Shown: one piece after another, positions 21,149-29,656 of the stretch
Position numbering within the stretch: position 1 is the first letter of the stretch
Layout: every line of letters begins with the position of its first letter
Translations under genes and position numbers: made by a program
Virus record (IMG/VR): IMGVR_UViG_3300044591_000854
Location: 1-31,249 of that record
DNA: 31,249 nucleotides
Strand: one strand, 5' to 3'
From: a virus
Notes under the pieces: generated by a model
Seen by the model: the letters and a program-made list of their open reading frames with translations, nothing else
What the model was told of the DNA's origin: nothing
Databases searched by the model: none

Positions 21149-21345
21149 GTTTGCATTTTGGCTTTAAATATTGGAACGAGCCTACACCTGCAAAGATTCG
21201 CAGAGTGTCTAGTGCTTTAGCCGCCGCTGGCATTGCCGGTTGCGGTTTTGCCTATTTACGCGATAATGTAACTCTTGCTATTACCTTGCTTGGGTTTGCG
21301 GTTGGTGGGTCTTTCATTGCAAAGCTATTTACGGATAAGCCATGA
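21145..21345 (+). CDS. Small two-span membrane protein, possible holin
   Basis: Starts with GTG in a GTGA overlap with the previous stop; 66 residues. Two hydrophobic segments (about 21-37 and 42-60), the first Ala/Gly-rich, with a basic N-terminus and charged tail: a two-helix holin-like topology. It could be the true holin or an antiholin partner to the protein encoded at 19991. ATGA overlap with the next gene. Confidence 0.55.
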   Translation: MSLHFGFKYWNEPTPAKIRRVSSALAAAGIAGCGFAYLRDNVTLAITLLGFAVGGSFIAKLFTDKP

Positions 21346-21683
21346 GAAGAGATAGATTCAATATAGCAATTTACCGAGGTGAGACTTTCTCACTTGCAGT
21401 CGAATTGAAAGACGCGGACGGCGCGGCTATTACTTTGGTGAATGCGACTTTGACAGCTCAATGCAGAGTAAAGGCTACGAATGCGACGCTCTTTACTTTC
21501 AATACGACAATAACCTCCCCTGCAAGCGATGGTAAGTTTTCGATCTCTTTGCCGGGAGCTACAAGCCTTGCCTTGACTCCGCAAAAGGGACTTGTGTATG
21601 ATGTCAAGATAACATGGCTTGGTGGTGATACGAAGTATTGGCTTGGTGGTGATTTGGATATTATTGATACGGTGACTTCATGA
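21342..21683 (+). CDS. Putative tail/baseplate beta-sandwich protein
   Basis: This encodes 113 residues. The pattern 'IYRGETFSLAVELKDADGAAITLVNATLTAQCRV' and 'GLVYDVKITWLGGDTKYWLGGDLDI' is that of short immunoglobulin-like modules found at the N-terminus of baseplate upper proteins (BppU-type) and other phage adhesion proteins. It lies first in a coupled run of fibre-like genes (ATGA at 3' end), so it probably links a fibre to the tail. Confidence 0.5.
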   Translation: MRRDRFNIAIYRGETFSLAVELKDADGAAITLVNATLTAQCRVKATNATLFTFNTTITSPASDGKFSISLPGATSLALTPQKGLVYDVKITWLGGDTKYWLGGDLDIIDTVTS

Positions 21684-21982
21684 GTACTAACAATGTAGTC
21701 ATTACGGCGCTTCCTGAAGTTGTCCGAGTTTCAGTTGGTGCTACGATCAACTCAGGCGCGGCTGTTTTCATCTGGAATGAAACGCCGACTGGAAATATCA
21801 ACGGCTCAAATGCGACTTTCACATCATTGCAGAACTTTGTCCCTAACTCTTTGCAAGTCTTCATTAATGGCGTATTGCAAGTGCTTACAAACGATTATAC
21901 GACAAGCGGATCGACGACAATAACTCTTAATGTTTCGCCTGTCGTTGGTGATGTTATACGAATACATTACAAACTAGGATAA
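21680..21982 (+). CDS. Putative tail fibre protein, single beta domain
   Basis: This encodes 100 residues. Residues ~31-99 ('NETPTGNINGSNATFTSLQNF', 'SLQVFINGVLQ', 'DYTTSGS', 'VVGDVIRIHYKL') form a domain repeated at the C-terminus of the next gene's product ('IPSGNIDGSNTAYTL', 'LRLHLNGMRL', 'DYTISTN', 'ISGDVLLADYL'). The domain is frequent in phage fibres and virion-associated proteins. No catalytic residues. Likely structural. Confidence 0.6.
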   Translation: MSTNNVVITALPEVVRVSVGATINSGAAVFIWNETPTGNINGSNATFTSLQNFVPNSLQVFINGVLQVLTNDYTTSGSTTITLNVSPVVGDVIRIHYKLG

Positions 21983-21986
21983 TACG

Positions 21987-22811
21987 ATGCCAGAGACCAC
22001 AATAGCAGGCCGTCAGATTAGAGATGGTGCGATAACCAATAGCAAGGTATCAGCGGGCGCTGCAATAGATTCGAGTAAATTAGCGGACGGCGCGAACTTT
22101 GTCAAGAAGGATGGGAGCGTAGCGTTTACGGGCGCTCAGTCAATGGGTAACAACAAGCTTACGACCATTGCAACTCCGACTGACTCAGGCGATGCTGCAA
22201 CCAAGGGGTATGTAGATACGCAAATAGCAGGCTTGTCAAGTGCTTACAAGTATCGCAATGTCCACGCGGCTACGACTGCGAATATCACCATAAGCAATCC
22301 CGGAACGGATACTTTCGACGGTCACCAACTTACAAGCGGTCAGCGTCTTTTGGTATGGCAGCAATCGACTCAAAGCCAAAACGGTATTTATGTTTTCAAT
22401 GGGTCTTCAAGCGCTTTAACTCGTGCAACTGATTCGGACGCTTGGGACGAGCTTACAGGCTCTTTTGTTCATGTTGACGCGGGTACGACTTATGGCGATA
22501 AGAGATTCTATTGCACTTCAAATTCAGGCGGAACGCTTGGTTCTACGGCGGTCACTTATGTGCAAGATGAGTCAGGAACTTTGACTCCGAGCAACTTTGC
22601 AACTGAAGTCATACCAAGCGGAAATATTGACGGTTCGAATACGGCTTACACTTTACCCGACACTCCGACTGCAGGGACTTTGCGTTTGCACTTGAACGGT
22701 ATGAGGCTAAGAAGCGGCGCGGGTAATGATTACACGATTTCAACGAATACAATCACGATGGCGACGGCTCCAATTAGCGGAGATGTTTTACTTGCTGATT
22801 ATTTGAAGTGA
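21987..22811 (+). CDS. Putative tail fibre protein
   Basis: This encodes 274 residues, with AGGATAA before ATG 21987. N-terminal 'AGRQIRDGAITNSKVSAGAAI' then 'TDSGDAATKGYVD' (residues ~61-75) are the typical fibre segments ('...DA.TKGYVD') that trimerise along a shaft; the middle is beta-rich and the last ~70 residues repeat the domain of the preceding gene. Probably part of the tail fibre or host-recognition apparatus. Confidence 0.7.
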   Translation: MPETTIAGRQIRDGAITNSKVSAGAAIDSSKLADGANFVKKDGSVAFTGAQSMGNNKLTTIATPTDSGDAATKGYVDTQIAGLSSAYKYRNVHAATTANITISNPGTDTFDGHQLTSGQRLLVWQQSTQSQNGIYVFNGSSSALTRATDSDAWDELTGSFVHVDAGTTYGDKRFYCTSNSGGTLGSTAVTYVQDESGTLTPSNFATEVIPSGNIDGSNTAYTLPDTPTAGTLRLHLNGMRLRSGAGNDYTISTNTITMATAPISGDVLLADYLK

Positions 22812-22815
22812 TAAG

Positions 22816-23649
22816 ATGCCTACAACAAAACTAAATAACGGCCAATTGCCTAACTCGTTTGATTCAAAGACAATCGGGACAAGCAATACAATCAATACGA
22901 ATCTTACCAAACTTAGCATAGCAGGCGGGTCAAATGGTCAAGTATTAAGCACTAATGGTAGTGGTACTTTGTCTTGGGCTACGGCGGGCGGTGGTGGTGT
23001 AACTGATGGGGACAAAGGCGATATTACCGTCTCTGGTAGTGGTGCTACTTGGACTGTCGATAATGACGCGGTCACTTATGCAAAAATTCAGAATGTATCA
23101 GCCGCTTCAAAACTTTTAGGCCGTGGTGATTCAGGTTCAGGCGATGTGCAAGAGATTACACTCGGAACAGGCTTGACAATGACGGGCACTACTTTGGCCG
23201 CTAGTGGTGGCGGTGGTTCTCTTGGCGCTCCGACTTATGTAGTGACCAAAACTGCAGATGAAACAATTACAAGCTCGTCGACTTTGCAAGATGATGACCA
23301 TTTATTCCAAGCGTTAACAGCGAATAAAACATATTGGATAGAGTTAAATTTGATTTTGAGTAGAGGAAATACTACTAACTCATTAGCGATACAAGTTGCA
23401 ATGAGTGGTAATTCAGAGGGACATTTTGGAAATTTGTCAGGAATGGTAACTACGATAATGAATGGAACTTCAACTCTTTCAACTGCGCAAAGTACAAATG
23501 CATCTGTTGTTACTCGTTATCCGGTAGGTGGTACAATAAAAACAACAAGCGCGTATACATTGCAAATCAAATGGTCTCCAAGTTCAAATAACACTACGCC
23601 TATAACGGTTCACAAAGGATCTCAGCTTGTTATATGGGAGGTTGCATAA
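22816..23649 (+). CDS. Putative tail fibre/receptor-binding protein
   Basis: This encodes 277 residues. The N-terminal half is Gly/Ser/Thr-rich with fibre-type segments ('GQVLSTNGSGTLSWATAGGGG', 'GDKGDITVSGSGATW', 'YAKIQNVSAASKLLGRGD') that recur in phage tail fibres. Poly-Gly linkers at ~57-60 and ~131-134 divide it from a C-terminal beta domain (about 135-277). That C-terminal domain, which is more AT-rich, would be the host-binding head. Its stop overlaps the next start (TAATGG). Confidence 0.7.
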   Translation: MPTTKLNNGQLPNSFDSKTIGTSNTINTNLTKLSIAGGSNGQVLSTNGSGTLSWATAGGGGVTDGDKGDITVSGSGATWTVDNDAVTYAKIQNVSAASKLLGRGDSGSGDVQEITLGTGLTMTGTTLAASGGGGSLGAPTYVVTKTADETITSSSTLQDDDHLFQALTANKTYWIELNLILSRGNTTNSLAIQVAMSGNSEGHFGNLSGMVTTIMNGTSTLSTAQSTNASVVTRYPVGGTIKTTSAYTLQIKWSPSSNNTTPITVHKGSQLVIWEVA

Positions 23650-23858
23650 TGGAAATAACACTCTACAAAAAAACTGAAGCTATGAATACGCCTGTCTTAG
23701 CATGGGATGAAAACGGCAATGCGACTGAATACGGCGCTTCGTTCCCCGTAATGCTTTGGAAATTCATAGATGAGAACGGCAATATATGGAATACCGAAAC
23801 TGCAATCGACGGTACTGAAGAAGAAGCCGCAAGTATCATTCTAGGCATTACCAAGTGA
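23649..23858 (+). CDS. Hypothetical small protein, fibre cluster
   Basis: ATG 23649 lies 7 nt behind GGGAGG, so it is preferred to the in-frame ATG at 23634; 69 residues. Beta strands ('EITLYKKTE', 'VLAWDENGN', 'VMLWKFIDENGNIWNTE') suggest a small structural or chaperone protein for the fibre. No family recognised. The stop overlaps a GTG start downstream. Confidence 0.5.
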   Translation: MEITLYKKTEAMNTPVLAWDENGNATEYGASFPVMLWKFIDENGNIWNTETAIDGTEEEAASIILGITK

Positions 23859-24712
23859 GTCAATACAGACCCCGCTTAAACCATGAAGAGTACACGGCGG
23901 TGCTTAACTATCGGATAGGTAAAGGCTTTGAGCCTAGCCCTGAAGACAAGCCCGAGATCGTACCTGAATGGCTAAATACCTTTGAAGATGGACGCGAGGA
24001 GGTTTTGCCCGTTTTGCGCATTCAAGGCAAGACGGCGGTCTTCAGTGATATTCACTTAGGTATCCATGACAAAGCGGCGCTTATTGCAGCGATTCAATAT
24101 GCAAAACAAGACCGAGTAGAGAATATCATTTTGAACGGTGATATACTCGACTCGGCTCAAATCTCAAGGCACCCGAAACACGCTGATACGCCAAAATTCT
24201 TAAACGAGATCGAACTTGCCAAGCAGTTTTTAGAAGGATTGAGGTCCGAGTTCAAAGACCAGAATATCTACTTTAAAATTGGCAATCATGAAGACCGATT
24301 AGAGCGATACTTAATGCAGAATGCAGACGCGCTTGCTGGTTTGATTGATTTTAGAAAACTGCTAAAACTTGATGATCTTGGAATACGCTTTGTCGAATCT
24401 ACGCAATTTATGAAAGTTGAAAACACATACATAGTCCACGGTCACGAGATGAAAGTAAGCGGCGGCGTAAACCCCGCCCGCGCTTTGATTCTCAAAGCGG
24501 CGGCGAATGTAGTGATGGGTCATGTGCATCGTACTTCTTTTGCATCTATCAAGAGCTTGGACGGTAAGTTTTACAAAGCATATACAATGGGATGCCTATG
24601 CAAATTAAGACAAGCATATATGCCACACTCAAATAGCAATCATGGTTTTGCAATCATTCAAGAGAATGGTATGGTAGATAATCTCTTTATTGAGAATGGA
24701 GTAGTGCAATGA
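23855..24712 (+). CDS. Calcineurin-type metallophosphoesterase
   Basis: This starts with GTG (GTGA overlap); 285 residues. All metal-binding motifs are present: 'FSDIHLG' with Asp65 and His67, 'NGDILD' with Asp96, 'GNHEDR' with Asn144 and His145, 'VHGHEM' with His195/His197 and 'GHVH' (222-225). This is a two-metal phosphoesterase; substrates in the family range from nucleic acids to cyclic nucleotides. It is not in a replication cluster but sits between fibre genes and the terminase, so it could act late on DNA or on signalling nucleotides of host defence. Residues 1-50 are an added N-terminal segment of unknown role. Confidence 0.8.
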   Translation: MSQYRPRLNHEEYTAVLNYRIGKGFEPSPEDKPEIVPEWLNTFEDGREEVLPVLRIQGKTAVFSDIHLGIHDKAALIAAIQYAKQDRVENIILNGDILDSAQISRHPKHADTPKFLNEIELAKQFLEGLRSEFKDQNIYFKIGNHEDRLERYLMQNADALAGLIDFRKLLKLDDLGIRFVESTQFMKVENTYIVHGHEMKVSGGVNPARALILKAAANVVMGHVHRTSFASIKSLDGKFYKAYTMGCLCKLRQAYMPHSNSNHGFAIIQENGMVDNLFIENGVVQ

Positions 24713-25185
24713 GATTCAATGATGTACTAAATGCAATGATAATACTTGCAGTCTTGCTTATTATCGGCTTTGTTTCGGGGCTTCACGTAGGCCGTACGAG
24801 CGCAAAGCGCGTAACTGATACAATTACTCAAGTGCAACTAATTGAGCGCCCTGTAACGATTAGAGACTCAGTACATACGAAGTCAGTTACTATCAAAACA
24901 AAAGATACTATTTACTTTCTTGATAAGCCCGTAGTTATCCCTTGCGGAGATACTTCGTTTATCGCTCAAAGCGACTCGGTAATTACCGCGACTCGCGATA
25001 CGATCAATATGGCTTTTGCCTATGCAAATCGCAAGGGGCACTTTTCACTTGTTTACCGCCCGCGCCCTGACTCAATTAAGGTAATTACTTTACCGACTGA
25101 AGTCAGAACGGAGAATAACTGGGGATGGGTTGTTGGTGCTCTTGGTGTTGGATTAGGTTTGGGAGTTTATTATGGCAGGCGCTGA
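24709..25185 (+). CDS. Membrane-anchored protein, possible spanin-like
   Basis: This encodes 158 residues; ATG overlaps the previous stop (ATGA). One hydrophobic helix at ~7-26, a beta-prone Thr/Ile/Asp-rich middle ('VTIRDSVHTKSVTIKTKDTIYFLDKPVVIP') and a Gly-rich hydrophobic C-terminus (~139-156). A protein with both ends in membranes could bridge them as a unimolecular spanin does, though its C-terminus is not a lipobox. Position just before the terminase genes is common for such proteins in phages of Bacteroidota as I recall. Function uncertain. Confidence 0.5.
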   Translation: MRFNDVLNAMIILAVLLIIGFVSGLHVGRTSAKRVTDTITQVQLIERPVTIRDSVHTKSVTIKTKDTIYFLDKPVVIPCGDTSFIAQSDSVITATRDTINMAFAYANRKGHFSLVYRPRPDSIKVITLPTEVRTENNWGWVVGALGVGLGLGVYYGRR

Positions 25186-25510
25186 TAATCTCAAAGGACA
25201 TAGCTTCAGAGACAAGCCCGAGCGTATCAATCGAAATGGTAGGCCAAAGGGTAGCATCGTGTATCTCAAAGACCTTGCAAAGATGGCAGCTGAAGAGCTA
25301 TCAAAGCCCGGCAAAACAAAAGAAACTGTAGCTGGTGATATAATCGAAATGCTGATTCATAAAAAGATCTTGCTGAAAGAAGATATTACTGCAATGAAAC
25401 TGCTAATGGAGTTGCTATCTCACATGGATAATCAAGTAGCAGAGAAAGGCAAAATGATAATAGAGTGGGGTTCGCAAAATGGATACAGTGATACGGATAA
25501 AACCGCATGA
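25172..25510 (+). CDS. Probable terminase small subunit
   Basis: This encodes 112 residues; ATG 25172 with GGGAG at 25161-25165. N-terminal 'RINRNGRPKGSIVYLKDL' (residues 18-35) is the basic start typical of phage DNA-packaging small subunits (DUF5681-like), followed by helical DNA-binding/oligomerisation segments. It overlaps the large subunit by 32 nt, which supports the pairing. It would recognise phage DNA and load the motor. Confidence 0.65.
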   Translation: MAGADNLKGHSFRDKPERINRNGRPKGSIVYLKDLAKMAAEELSKPGKTKETVAGDIIEMLIHKKILLKEDITAMKLLMELLSHMDNQVAEKGKMIIEWGSQNGYSDTDKTA

Positions 25511-26639
25511 TAAACAGCTTGAGATACTTCGGAATCGGAAGCGCTTTAATGTTGTTCGGTGCGGCCGTCGCTTTGGGAAGTCTTATCTGGCTTTTGCTTT
25601 GGCCCTTGAGAAAATGCTGGAAGTTGATGGCTCGTATGTTCTCTATACAGCGCCTTCATACACCGAGCTCTCAGGAAGAGAAACCGAAGCACAGAATTTC
25701 TTTGCACCGCTTGGCGCAACTTACAAACAAGGCCAGATTAAACTAGGTCGTAGTACATTGGTTTTGCAAGGTATTTACCGAGCGGATGGCTTAAGAGGTA
25801 ATAAGTTTCATAGAGTGATTTGCGATGAGTGGGCACATTGCCCGAATGCTGAAGACGATTGGAACTTTGTATTAAGTCCGATGCTAGCAGATTATGAAGG
25901 TGATGCTTATTTCTTCTCAACGCCGAAAGGTAAAAATCACTTTTGGCAATTAGATCAGCTCTCCGAGACTATGTCAGACTGGCAATCATTCCACTACTCG
26001 ACATACGACGGCGGGCAAATCAAGATAAGCGAAGTCGATAGACAAAAAGAGTTGCTACCGAGCTTGGTATTCGCACAAGAGTTTCTTGCAGAATATGTCG
26101 ATAGATCGGCGGCTAAAATCAAGCGCGAATGGTTACGCACGACAAACGGCCAAGAATGTACGGCGTATTACATTGGAGTGGATTTGGCAATTAGCCAAAA
26201 AGAGACTGCAGACTATACGGCAATCGTTGTAATAGGCACGACAAAAGATGGAGATGTTGTTGTAGTTGAAGCGGACCATTTTAGAGCGCAGTTCCAAGAG
26301 ATAGGCCGTAAGATTATGTCAGCCGAGCAAAGATGGAATGCAAGAGTAGTTGCAGTGGAATCAAATCAGGCGCAAGCTTGGATGGTGCAAGAGCTGAAAA
26401 GAAATACTAAGATGAATGTCGTAGGTGTGAGAGCGGATCGAGATAAGGTTATTCGCTTTCAGCCAGTCGAGGCAAGATATGAGCAAGGCCTTGTTTATCA
26501 TGTCCCTCATATCAACCCGGAATTTACCGAGGAGCTGCTATCTTTTACGGGCACTCCGCAAGACAAGCATGATGACTTTATTGACGCGTTGGGTTATGCC
26601 TTCAACGCTATTCGCAAAACACCCCAGATATATGTATGA
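25479..26639 (+). CDS. Terminase large subunit
   Basis: This encodes 386 residues, short for the family (usually 420-600). The ATPase domain has a Walker A variant 'CGRRFGKS' (28-35), Walker B 'RVICDEW' (113-118, Asp116 and catalytic Glu117) and a coupling motif 'FFSTPKGKNHFW'. The C-terminal RNase-H-like nuclease has 'IGVDLAISQKETADYTAIVV' (Asp234), 'VVAVESNQAQ' and 'DDFIDALGYA'. It packages DNA into proheads and cuts it. ATGA overlap with the portal gene. Confidence 0.92.
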   Translation: MDTVIRIKPHDKQLEILRNRKRFNVVRCGRRFGKSYLAFALALEKMLEVDGSYVLYTAPSYTELSGRETEAQNFFAPLGATYKQGQIKLGRSTLVLQGIYRADGLRGNKFHRVICDEWAHCPNAEDDWNFVLSPMLADYEGDAYFFSTPKGKNHFWQLDQLSETMSDWQSFHYSTYDGGQIKISEVDRQKELLPSLVFAQEFLAEYVDRSAAKIKREWLRTTNGQECTAYYIGVDLAISQKETADYTAIVVIGTTKDGDVVVVEADHFRAQFQEIGRKIMSAEQRWNARVVAVESNQAQAWMVQELKRNTKMNVVGVRADRDKVIRFQPVEARYEQGLVYHVPHINPEFTEELLSFTGTPQDKHDDFIDALGYAFNAIRKTPQIYV

Positions 26640-28654
26640 GTCTACTTGACCAACTTAGAGATAGAATCGCGAGCGCAGTTGCACCGCGAAGAAACGACAG
26701 ACCGTATATTCGGTCGGGTGGCTCTCGCAATATCGGTGCGACTCAAGTCGGTAATGAGTTAAGCGCCTCGCTTCGAGGGACTGTATTCGCTTGCTTGCAG
26801 CATCGTGCAAATGCTTTGAGTGGTATCAAGTTCGATGCATACAAAGAGCAAAACTATGAAAAAGAGGAACTCGGACGCGGTCACTGGACAAACGAGCTGC
26901 TTAGCAATCCGAATCCGTATTTCACACGCTCGCAAGTCTTTGGATATATTGAAAACTGGCTATCGATTAATGGCAATGCGTTTATATGGACTCCGACAAA
27001 CGGCTACCGCGTGCCCTTGCAGATGTGGGTGCTTAATCCGACAAGAATGCGAGTCATTAAAGGCGAGAATAACTTTATTGATGGGTATGTCTATCAGTCA
27101 GCTCAAGAAGGTAATATAGCCATACCGGAGAAGGAGATCATTCACCTTGCTAAGCTCCACCCCGCCGCACGTCCTGAAGAGATAATCGGTATGAATATCT
27201 TCGGCGTTGGTCTTGTTTCAGCCGCTTTGGAATATGCGAATATCGACCGCGAAGTTAGTGCTTATCTTGCACGCCTCTTTGCTAATAATACCGTCCCGCC
27301 GCTTATTGCAAAGTTCCCCGAAAGATTCGAGCAAGATGAATGGCAAAAGCTTAAAAGCGCTTGGAATGAGGAACTACCAGACTACAAGCTCCGAGCTTTG
27401 CTTGGAGGTGGTATGCAATTAGAACTTCCGCCGAAAGGCGAGCTTTCAGTTAGTTATGACGCGGTTAGCCGTGATACACGCGCTCAAATCGCTCAAGTCT
27501 TTGGCGTGCCTCCTGGAATGCTTGATGGATCATTCCAAAACAGAGCGACTGCAGAGGTTCAATTCGCAATCTTTAGACAAAACACGATAGACCCCGAAGC
27601 GCTCTATATTGCTGAAGAATTTACACGCCATTTCCGTAGATGGGAAGAGGATGTACTCATCCAAGCACAACCGTATGAATATGCAGATCCCGATGCTGAT
27701 ATGAGGCAAGAAGAGTTCGAGCTTAAATGGGGAATCAAGACGATCAATGATGCAAGAGGCGAGCGCGGATATGATCCGATACCTGAAGGCAATACGCCGC
27801 TTATTGCAAGTGGTTTTGTCCCTCTTCAAAGCGCCGTAAACCCCGCTCCCGCGCCCGTGGTGGCACGAAAAGTATTAACCCGAGCAAATGCCAAGCTCCC
27901 TATCGTTACAGCCGATGCAAAAGACTTGTTTTGGAGAAACTTTGACGGGATAACTGAAGCGAATGCAGGTAGCCTCGAGAATGTAGTTGAGATGATCATA
28001 GCACAAATCAAAGAGCAAGTTTTTCAGCTTGCAGATGACGGCGTAATTAGCCTTTCGACTGTAGATATTCCAGAGAGCGAACTCGCAAAGTATGATGCAA
28101 TCATAGCCGATGCTGCAAATCAAGTAGCTACCGAACTCTATGCGACTCTTGCAATCGAGGGCGGCGTGCCTCCGACTGCAGAGGTTATTGCTTTGGTCGA
28201 AGAGTCAAGCGCTCAAATCCGAGATTCTATCGGAGTTATCAAGCAAGAAGTACAAGCGACTCTCACTGCAAACGCCGGTAAGGATAAAGAAGAGCTTTTC
28301 AAGATCCTGAATACCAAATTCGACTCACTTCAAACAAGCAGAGCGCGTGCGATTGCAAATACGACAAGCGCAAATGTGACAAGCGGAATGCAATATGCCG
28401 TATATAAAGACGAGGGTTTTGAGATGGTATGGCTAACACAAAGAGACGGCCGCGTAAGACCAGCTCATGCTGCTATGGAAGGCTCGACTCAAGGCGCGGA
28501 CGGATACTTTACGGTAGTGACTGAAGTTCGCGATAAAGAAGGCAATATCATTGAAGTCAAAACCGAGAAAGCGAAGCGCCCGCTTGGTAGTGGACTAAGC
28601 GCTTCAAATGCAGTGAACTGCAGATGTCAATTATTCCCAGTTGAAAAGCAATAA
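26636..28654 (+). CDS. Portal protein fused to a MuF-like head morphogenesis domain
   Basis: This encodes 672 residues. Residues 1-~400 are an HK97-type portal ('TVFACLQHRANALSGIKFDAY', 'WLSINGNAFIW', 'VFGVPPGMLDGSFQN..TAEVQFAIF'). After a linker (~400-430) comes a long helical region, then the phage-Mu-gpF-like domain: 'RARAIANTTSANVTSGMQYAV' from about residue 564, 'VWLTQRDGRVRPAHAAMEG' (~597-615) and 'NAVNCRCQLFP' near the end. MuF proteins are normally separate and are injected or help assemble the head. No toxin domain is attached at the C-terminus. Confidence 0.88.
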   Translation: MSLLDQLRDRIASAVAPRRNDRPYIRSGGSRNIGATQVGNELSASLRGTVFACLQHRANALSGIKFDAYKEQNYEKEELGRGHWTNELLSNPNPYFTRSQVFGYIENWLSINGNAFIWTPTNGYRVPLQMWVLNPTRMRVIKGENNFIDGYVYQSAQEGNIAIPEKEIIHLAKLHPAARPEEIIGMNIFGVGLVSAALEYANIDREVSAYLARLFANNTVPPLIAKFPERFEQDEWQKLKSAWNEELPDYKLRALLGGGMQLELPPKGELSVSYDAVSRDTRAQIAQVFGVPPGMLDGSFQNRATAEVQFAIFRQNTIDPEALYIAEEFTRHFRRWEEDVLIQAQPYEYADPDADMRQEEFELKWGIKTINDARGERGYDPIPEGNTPLIASGFVPLQSAVNPAPAPVVARKVLTRANAKLPIVTADAKDLFWRNFDGITEANAGSLENVVEMIIAQIKEQVFQLADDGVISLSTVDIPESELAKYDAIIADAANQVATELYATLAIEGGVPPTAEVIALVEESSAQIRDSIGVIKQEVQATLTANAGKDKEELFKILNTKFDSLQTSRARAIANTTSANVTSGMQYAVYKDEGFEMVWLTQRDGRVRPAHAAMEGSTQGADGYFTVVTEVRDKEGNIIEVKTEKAKRPLGSGLSASNAVNCRCQLFPVEKQ

Positions 28655-28669
28655 AAATAAAGGTTTTAT

Positions 28670-29644
28670 ATGAATTTAATAACACGCGAGCTGAACCTAC
28701 AACTTAGGGACGGCTACGAAATGGAGGAAGGCTACGAAGAGAAAGAGAATGATCTCTATACATTCGTAGTATCGACTCCCGAAGTTGACCGGTATGGGAC
28801 TATCATAGTTCCAAGTGGAATAGACTATCAAGCATATCTAAATAATCCCATAGTCTTAGCTCAGCATGACTCTGACAAGTGGCCTATCGGTCGCTGTTTG
28901 GGTTTTGCAATGAATGGCGAAAACTTAGAAGCGACAATTCAAATTGAGTGTATTACTGAAGAAGGTAAGAAACTCAACAAGCTAATCAATGCAGGTTTTG
29001 TAAAGGCCGTTTCAGTTGGTATCATACCAAATGAATACGAAGATAAAACAATCGACGGTCAAAAGGTAACTGTTTACACAAAGTCCGAACTTGTAGAGTT
29101 TAGTGTCGTATCAGTTCCTGCAAATCGCCAAGCCTTGCTTAAGAAATCAATCAAGACTTTACTCCAAGATTCAATTCAAAAATACAAAAAGGAAAGTAGA
29201 ATGTTAACCCCAGAGATCGAAGCCAAGATCAAAGACGAACTTCTTCCGGCAATCAAAGAAGCGTTTGTCAATGAGGTAATCAATCTCGGCTTTTCACCTG
29301 AAGAAGCCGAAGCATCCGTAAACGCTTTTATTACTGCAGGCGCTCCTCCAATGCTAGCAGTTTTGCAAGGCGAAGTCGCACCCGAAGTAGCCGAAGAACC
29401 AGCCGCCGCCGAGCCCCCAGTCGAAGTGGTAGCCGAGTCCATCGAGGCTAGTTTCGAGGTTCCTGAAACTCGAGTCGGCAAGAAAATTGCAGCTTCAACA
29501 CAAGCGCAAATTAATGAAGGTATGGATATGATTCAAAACGGTTACAAGATTATCAAATCTGCAGTAGCCGGCGAAGCAGGCCGTTCAATTACTTTGAACA
29601 TGCCTAAAAAACTCAATACAGACGAATTACTTAATTTAATCTAA
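28670..29644 (+). CDS. Prohead protease (S78/HK97-type) with scaffold-like C-terminus
   Basis: This encodes 324 residues; GG-poor but A-rich ribosome site 'AAAGG' at 28659. Protease domain ~25-165: 'ENDLYTFVVSTPEVDRYGTII', 'IVLAQHDSDKWPIGR' with His66, 'VKAVSVGIIP' with Ser115 and 'SELVEFSVVSVPANR' with Glu143, which together match the His-Ser catalytic layout of the family. From residue 178 on it is acidic, helical and Pro/Ala/Glu-rich, like an internal scaffold. ATG 29201 (Met178) has an AAAGGAAAG in front and could start a nested scaffold protein. Confidence 0.85.
   Translation: MNLITRELNLQLRDGYEMEEGYEEKENDLYTFVVSTPEVDRYGTIIVPSGIDYQAYLNNPIVLAQHDSDKWPIGRCLGFAMNGENLEATIQIECITEEGKKLNKLINAGFVKAVSVGIIPNEYEDKTIDGQKVTVYTKSELVEFSVVSVPANRQALLKKSIKTLLQDSIQKYKKESRMLTPEIEAKIKDELLPAIKEAFVNEVINLGFSPEEAEASVNAFITAGAPPMLAVLQGEVAPEVAEEPAAAEPPVEVVAESIEASFEVPETRVGKKIAASTQAQINEGMDMIQNGYKIIKSAVAGEAGRSITLNMPKKLNTDELLNLI
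29201..29644 (+). CDS. Possible nested scaffold protein (in-frame internal start)
   Basis: Inside the protease gene, ATG 29201 is preceded by AAAGGAAAG (29187-29195), a plausible ribosome binding site 5 nt upstream, and begins exactly where the protease domain and its linker end. The 147-residue product (MLTPEIEAKIKDEL...) would be acidic and helical, as scaffolds are. Phage lambda makes Nu3 from gene C in the same way. Here the evidence is position and site only. Confidence 0.35.
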   Translation: MLTPEIEAKIKDELLPAIKEAFVNEVINLGFSPEEAEASVNAFITAGAPPMLAVLQGEVAPEVAEEPAAAEPPVEVVAESIEASFEVPETRVGKKIAASTQAQINEGMDMIQNGYKIIKSAVAGEAGRSITLNMPKKLNTDELLNLI

Positions 29645-29656
29645 GGATATTGCATA

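Noticed and set aside
22816-23649. Diversity-generating retroelement acting on the fibre gene
   Set aside because: No reverse transcriptase and no template repeat of the fibre 3' end in the window.
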